NCBI GenBank assembly: GCA_023453025.1
Contig: JAEXUD010000064.1
Location: forward strand, 1 to 25,415
Length of the DNA stretch: 25,415 nt
Reading direction: 5' to 3'
From: Bacillota bacterium
Lineage (GTDB): Bacteria; Bacillota; Clostridia; Tissierellales; Sedimentibacteraceae
Shown here: one piece after another, positions 22,622 to 25,415 of the stretch
Numbering within the stretch: position 1 is the stretch's first letter
Layout: each line of letters begins with the position of its first letter
Position numbers and translations under genes: made by a program
Notes under the pieces: model-generated
Seen by the model: the letters and a program-made list of their open reading frames with translations, nothing else
Database searches by the model: none
Told to the model about the DNA's origin: nothing

Positions 22622-22760
22622 GCGGCCGAAGGACTTGAAACGGCACTCTTTTTATGCCCTAAATGCGGACGCTTTAGCACGCTTCATAGCCGTGGCGACG
22701 AATTTTTCTGCCGATTGTGGACTAAAAGCGTTTATGATGAATACAGCTTTCGTTAAAACT
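22622..22760 (+). pseudogene. acyltransferase (PlsC-type) zinc-ribbon tail fragment
   Basis: One frame reads ALFLCPKCGRFSTLHSRGDE then FFC, the next continues DCGLK, and the first frame resumes SVYDEYSFR. Together these give the Cys-x2-Cys ... Cys-x-Cys-Gly zinc ribbon and YDEY block found at the C-terminus of some Clostridia 1-acyl-glycerol-phosphate acyltransferases. The enzyme domain itself is missing. Two compensating indels within about 12 codons and a stop right after show that it is dead. Confidence 0.45.
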
Positions 22761-22765
22761 TTAAA

Positions 22766-22819
22766 AAAGATCGACCCTTCAAAATTGTGCAAGAATTGTC
22801 GGATGCGATCTTTTTTTTT
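22766..22819 (+). terminator. possible terminator
   Basis: AAAGATCG (22766-22773) pairs with CGATCTTT (22806-22813), 32-nt loop with an inner CGAC/GTCG, followed by a run of nine T. It stands 35 nt before the AraC-type gene and may be the old terminator of the acyltransferase relic. Confidence 0.5.
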
Positions 22820-22853
22820 ATGCTATCCTGTTGATGAAATGGAGGTTATATAA

Positions 22854-23276
22854 ATGAATGCATTAGGCAAATTGAATGATCCTTTGGATTATATTGAAGA
22901 AAATCTGGCAAACAATATTGATTTCAAAGAAGTAGCTAGGCTGTCTTCTTGCTCTCAGAGATATTACAGAAAAATATTTTCTATTATGGCCGGAATTAAC
23001 CTTTCAGAGTACATCCGTCGCAGACGACTTACTCTTGCAGCATTTGAACTTAATAATTTGAGTATGAGGATTTTAGATATTGCCATTAAATATGGATATA
23101 GCTCACCAGACTCTTTTGCGAGGGCATTTCAAGCGTTTCATGGCATAACTCCGTCACAAGCCAGAGGTTATGGAAAATGGTTAAAATTTTATTCAAGAAT
23201 GACTTTCCAGCTATTAGACGATGAGGAGGATACATGTGATGCCAAAGATAAAGAAAATAATGACAGAAAACAATGA
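22854..23276 (+). CDS. short AraC-family DNA-binding protein, possibly truncated
   Basis: A 140-aa protein with a full AraC-type double helix-turn-helix (about residues 8-110): DFKEVARLSSCSQRYYRKIF, LSEYIRRRRLTLAAFEL, RILDIAIKYGYSSPDSFARA and FQAFHGITPSQARGYG. Relatives with this start are usually about 280 aa with a GyrI-like effector domain beginning after PRLTF; here the sequence departs after FYSRMTFQLL and ends in a charged tail (DDEEDTCDAKDKENND) that comes from overlap with the next gene. ATG 22854 has GGAGG 7-8 nt upstream. Either a free-standing DNA-binding domain or a deletion product; the overlap of 38 nt with the SpoU-type gene suggests coupling. Targets unknown. Confidence 0.75.
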   Translation: MNALGKLNDPLDYIEENLANNIDFKEVARLSSCSQRYYRKIFSIMAGINLSEYIRRRRLTLAAFELNNLSMRILDIAIKYGYSSPDSFARAFQAFHGITPSQARGYGKWLKFYSRMTFQLLDDEEDTCDAKDKENNDRKQ

Positions 23277-24066
23277 ATTTCAGCATATCGAGGTTCTCAA
23301 GCGAAACAGGGAGAAAAGAAGTAAATACAAAGAGTTTTTTATTGAAGGCGTTAAATCTATAAACTATGCAATTCAATATAATTGGAACATCAAAACTTAT
23401 GTATATTCAAAGGAGAAGCCGCTCTCACAATGGGCGGAAAATGTATTATCAAATTCAAAAGCAGAATTGCATTTAGAATTACCCTTAAAGCTGATGAAAA
23501 AATTGAGTGATAAGGCTGAGGAAGTATCTGAAATATTAGCAGTTATTAGTATGCCGGAAAATGATTTGTCAAGAATCAAGATAAAAGATGACATGTTGGT
23601 TGTTGTATTTGACAGGCCTTCAAGTCATGGCAATTTGGGTACTCTAATACGTTCGTGTGAGGCATTAAAAGTTGATGGCATAATTGTTACCGGACATGCT
23701 GTCGATTTATATGATCCTAAAACGATAAGGTCTAGTATGGGTACCTTCTTTTCAGTTCCTGCTATTAGGCTGCAGTCCCATAACGACTTGATAACATGGT
23801 TTGACAATATTAAAAACAGTATGACAAATTTTAAAGTTATTGGTTCGACCTCAAAAGCAGATAAATCTGTCATGGATGCTGATTTAATTGATCCGATGGC
23901 TTTACTTATTGGAAATGAAACCTATGGATTGAGTAATAACTATAAAGCAATATGTGATTTGCTTATAAAAATACCTATGGGTGGGAATATTACTTCATTT
24001 AATGTTGCATGTGCCTCATCTATAATATTGTATGAAATTTGGAGACAACGTAAAAATATAATATAG
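23239..24066 (+). CDS. TrmH/SpoU-family RNA 2'-O-methyltransferase
   Basis: A 275-aa SAM-dependent ribose methyltransferase of the SPOUT class. An N-terminal substrate-binding part (1-105, EFQHIEVLKRNREKRSKYKE) leads to the knotted domain with motif 1 FDRPSSHGNLGTLIRSCEAL (124-143), motif 2 ALLIGNETYGLS (221-232), and motif 3 IPMGGNITSFNVACASSIIL (245-264). N132, R138 and N255 are in the expected positions. Length and motifs are those of rRNA or tRNA 2'-O-methylases; the target nucleotide cannot be told, and some relatives confer resistance to ribosome-binding peptides. ATG 23239 has GAGGAGG 9 nt upstream inside the AraC-type gene. It appears intact. Confidence 0.88.
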   Translation: MPKIKKIMTENNEFQHIEVLKRNREKRSKYKEFFIEGVKSINYAIQYNWNIKTYVYSKEKPLSQWAENVLSNSKAELHLELPLKLMKKLSDKAEEVSEILAVISMPENDLSRIKIKDDMLVVVFDRPSSHGNLGTLIRSCEALKVDGIIVTGHAVDLYDPKTIRSSMGTFFSVPAIRLQSHNDLITWFDNIKNSMTNFKVIGSTSKADKSVMDADLIDPMALLIGNETYGLSNNYKAICDLLIKIPMGGNITSFNVACASSIILYEIWRQRKNII

Positions 24067-24247
24067 GGCGTTCGTGACATTCTTACCTTGTGCTAACACA
24101 AAGAGGTAATTGCGATAATTTCAAAGAGTAAGACTAAGATAAGACATAAAGATTATAAACAGGTGCAAAGGTTGTAATCGGAAAACGGCAGATAACAATT
24201 CCGCAGGTTATATAATTAAACTTGAATCATAGAATGGAGATAATATT

Positions 24248-24812
24248 TTGAAATCATTTAAATTGGACATGAATACTAATCAGGCAGAAGAAATATTAAA
24301 AGAAGTATTTGACGAATCTGTTGAACAAGTTTCACCTATTGAGATAGGCCAGCTAAGTAAAGTGTATAGCTTTATTGCAAAAGATAAGTGTTATGTTGTA
24401 CATTTCAGAGATAATAAGGATAGTTTTATTAAGACTGATTACATGCACAAGGTTTATGTTGGCAAGTTACCGGTTCCCCAGGTAGTTAAGTTAGGAAAAA
24501 GATGAATTATTTTTTAGCATAAGTAATAAAGTTGAAGGGGAGAGCATAAGTTCCTATTCAGCTTCAGAACAAAATATCATTATAAATGATGCAGCAAAAC
24601 AATTTGTAAATATGAGTCACATTCATATAGAACCTTCAAAAGGATTTGGATTGATATCTCCTAATGGTCTAGCTTCTCATAAATCATGGGGAGAAGTATT
24701 AGCAGAATTTTTTAGAGAAGACCAGGAAGGCTTCTATAAAGATTGGACAAAGCTTTATAAACAAAGTTTTTTAGAAAAAATAGTGTTTGTGGATATGGGT
24801 ATCTTATGGTAA
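24248..24812 (+). pseudogene. frameshifted, truncated APH-family phosphotransferase
   Basis: Two frames make one protein. The first (24248-24505, TTG start after a GGAG site) has IGQLSKVYSFIAKDKCYVVH and ends at LGKR-stop. A shifted frame entering near 24495 goes on EKDELFFSISNKVEGESISS, KQFVNMSHIHIE and WGEVLAEFFRED, then stops at 24812. This is the N-lobe and linker of an aminoglycoside/choline phosphotransferase-fold protein. The catalytic loop HGDxxxxN and the DFG-like metal site are absent, since the gene is cut off after the linker. It cannot be active. The indel is a loss of about two bases at the GGAAAAAG run. Confidence 0.8.
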
Positions 24813-24975
24813 GTTTATTATAGCGTTTTGAGAAAATCAACCTCCTCCAAGGCCTTATTAGGCTCCGGCGACATCATTATTGTCTACTCAAGACATGTGA
24901 GACCATAATCCTGTTGAAAAGCGTGGAAGCCTGATAAATAGAGAGGTCGAATAATTATAAATAGAAATATATTTT

Positions 24976-25012
24976 GACGTGAAAGAATGATATGATACTT
25001 TCACGTTTTTTC
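24976..25012 (+). terminator. Rho-independent terminator
   Basis: ACGTGAAAG (24977-24985) with CTTTCACGT (24998-25006), 12-nt loop and a T-run. It follows the phosphotransferase relic after an empty stretch (24813-24975). Confidence 0.85.
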
Positions 25013-25059
25013 TTTTTTTGATAAAATGTTAATGCACCATACATAATGAAGGAATACAA

Positions 25060-25191
25060 ATGAAAAAAATCTGTATTATGCCCCCTGTGCATAATAAATA
25101 TCCATTTATGATCTACCAGCTTCAAACTAAATTTCGTTATGAAGCTAGTCCTAGAGGTGGACCTACAAACGGTGTGGGTATCAGTAGTTAA
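25060..25191 (+). CDS. doubtful 43-aa ORF
   Basis: A 43-codon ORF with AAGGA 7 nt before ATG, beginning MKKICIMPPVHNKYPF and ending RGGPTNGVGISS. It is basic, with no membrane segment and no recognisable domain. Its end overlaps the end of a minus-strand small ORF, so at most one may be real. Confidence 0.25.
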   Translation: MKKICIMPPVHNKYPFMIYQLQTKFRYEASPRGGPTNGVGISS

Positions 25192-25321
25192 ATGCATTAA
25201 CGCCTTCTCCAATCTTTGACATCGGAATTTCCGCACCGGATTTCATTGTGAGGGTTTCTTCTATTTGATTTAACTTTTTATAGTTTCCGTACAAGGTTAT
25301 TTTATTTTTCATATTAGTCAT
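25181..25321 (-). CDS. doubtful 43-46 aa ORF
   Basis: A minus-strand ORF starting at ATG 25321 or 25312, reading MKNKITLYGNYKKLNQIEET, then KSGAEIPMSKIGEGVNAFNY before TGA. Composition is very protein-like, but no clear ribosome site precedes either ATG. It resembles the start of a longer protein cut short. I do not recognise the family. Positions 25322-25415 show A+T-rich sequence only. Confidence 0.35.
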   Translation of the reverse strand: MTNMKNKITLYGNYKKLNQIEETLTMKSGAEIPMSKIGEGVNAFNY

Positions 25322-25415
25322 TTCTTTGTTCTGACTTTAATAAGAGATTGCATTTATATACATTTGATATGTATATATTTACATTTAAAGAATGTGATTA
25401 TTTCAACGAATATTT

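Noticed and set aside
24612..24812. 66-codon ORF starting MSHIHIE as a separate gene
   Set aside because: It is the downstream half of the frameshifted APH-family gene; the same frame is open well upstream of its ATG.
1..25415. CRISPR arrays, tRNA or rRNA genes, integrases and complete insertion sequences
   Set aside because: I looked for regularly spaced repeats, tRNA T-arm and anticodon patterns, tyrosine or serine recombinase motifs and transposase signatures, and saw none.

Overview
The window looks like a low-GC Firmicute, most likely an anaerobic gut- or oral-type Clostridia. Supporting signs are A+T-rich DNA, strong AGGAGG ribosome sites with frequent TTG starts, a ykkC-family riboswitch, Nim-like and DUF6103/DUF6429/RhuM accessory genes, and a CapBC-type poly-gamma-glutamate (PGA) synthase. 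No rRNA, tRNA, CRISPR array, integrase or complete insertion sequence is visible. I cannot name the species.

Layout. 1-4.1 kb is a chromosomal-looking block: a LysR regulator divergent from a Cys/Met-metabolism PLP enzyme, then a promoter, a ykkC-family riboswitch and two genes (a free-standing PheRS-type B3/B4-domain protein and a Nim-like flavin split-barrel protein), closed by a terminator. 4.3-11.3 kb is accessory DNA: a frameshifted small gene, two related DUF6103-type proteins, a Y-family DNA polymerase, a relic resembling the 3' end of a rumA/rlmD rRNA methyltransferase, and three phage-antirepressor-type genes (KilA-N, RhuM, truncated Bro-N). Each of those three sits behind its own sigma-A promoter with a GAAC-N4-(G/A)TTC operator exactly 7 nt after the -10 box. 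A DUF6429 gene and a broken second copy of the RhuM 5' end follow. 11.3-13.9 kb holds a DUF1294-metallophosphoesterase fusion, a DUF6273 protein, a 5'-truncated rifampin ADP-ribosyltransferase (arr) relic and a frameshifted membrane-protein relic.

14.1-21.9 kb is the most coherent unit, a PGA locus. Forward genes are pgsB, pgsC, an unrecognised 74-residue single-TM protein and a membrane-anchored PghP-family protein that has lost several residues conserved in its own paralogue. They end at a 25-bp-stem terminator shared with a convergent operon, which encodes a secreted three-domain NlpC/P60 protein (only the central domain has its catalytic Cys) and an apparently intact PghP-type PGA hydrolase. 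No pgsA/capA gene is present. The two arms therefore look like synthesis/export versus trimming/release. Upstream of the hydrolase operon, facing away, are a 21-codon peptide gene with its own promoter and terminator and an OmpR-type two-component system. The kinase has four cytoplasmic heptad repeats. This system may sense the envelope or capsule, but that is inference from position.

22-25.4 kb is a decayed region: a LysR fragment, an acyltransferase zinc-ribbon fragment, a short AraC-type gene overlapping a SpoU-type RNA methyltransferase, a frameshifted APH-family phosphotransferase, and two doubtful small ORFs at the right edge.
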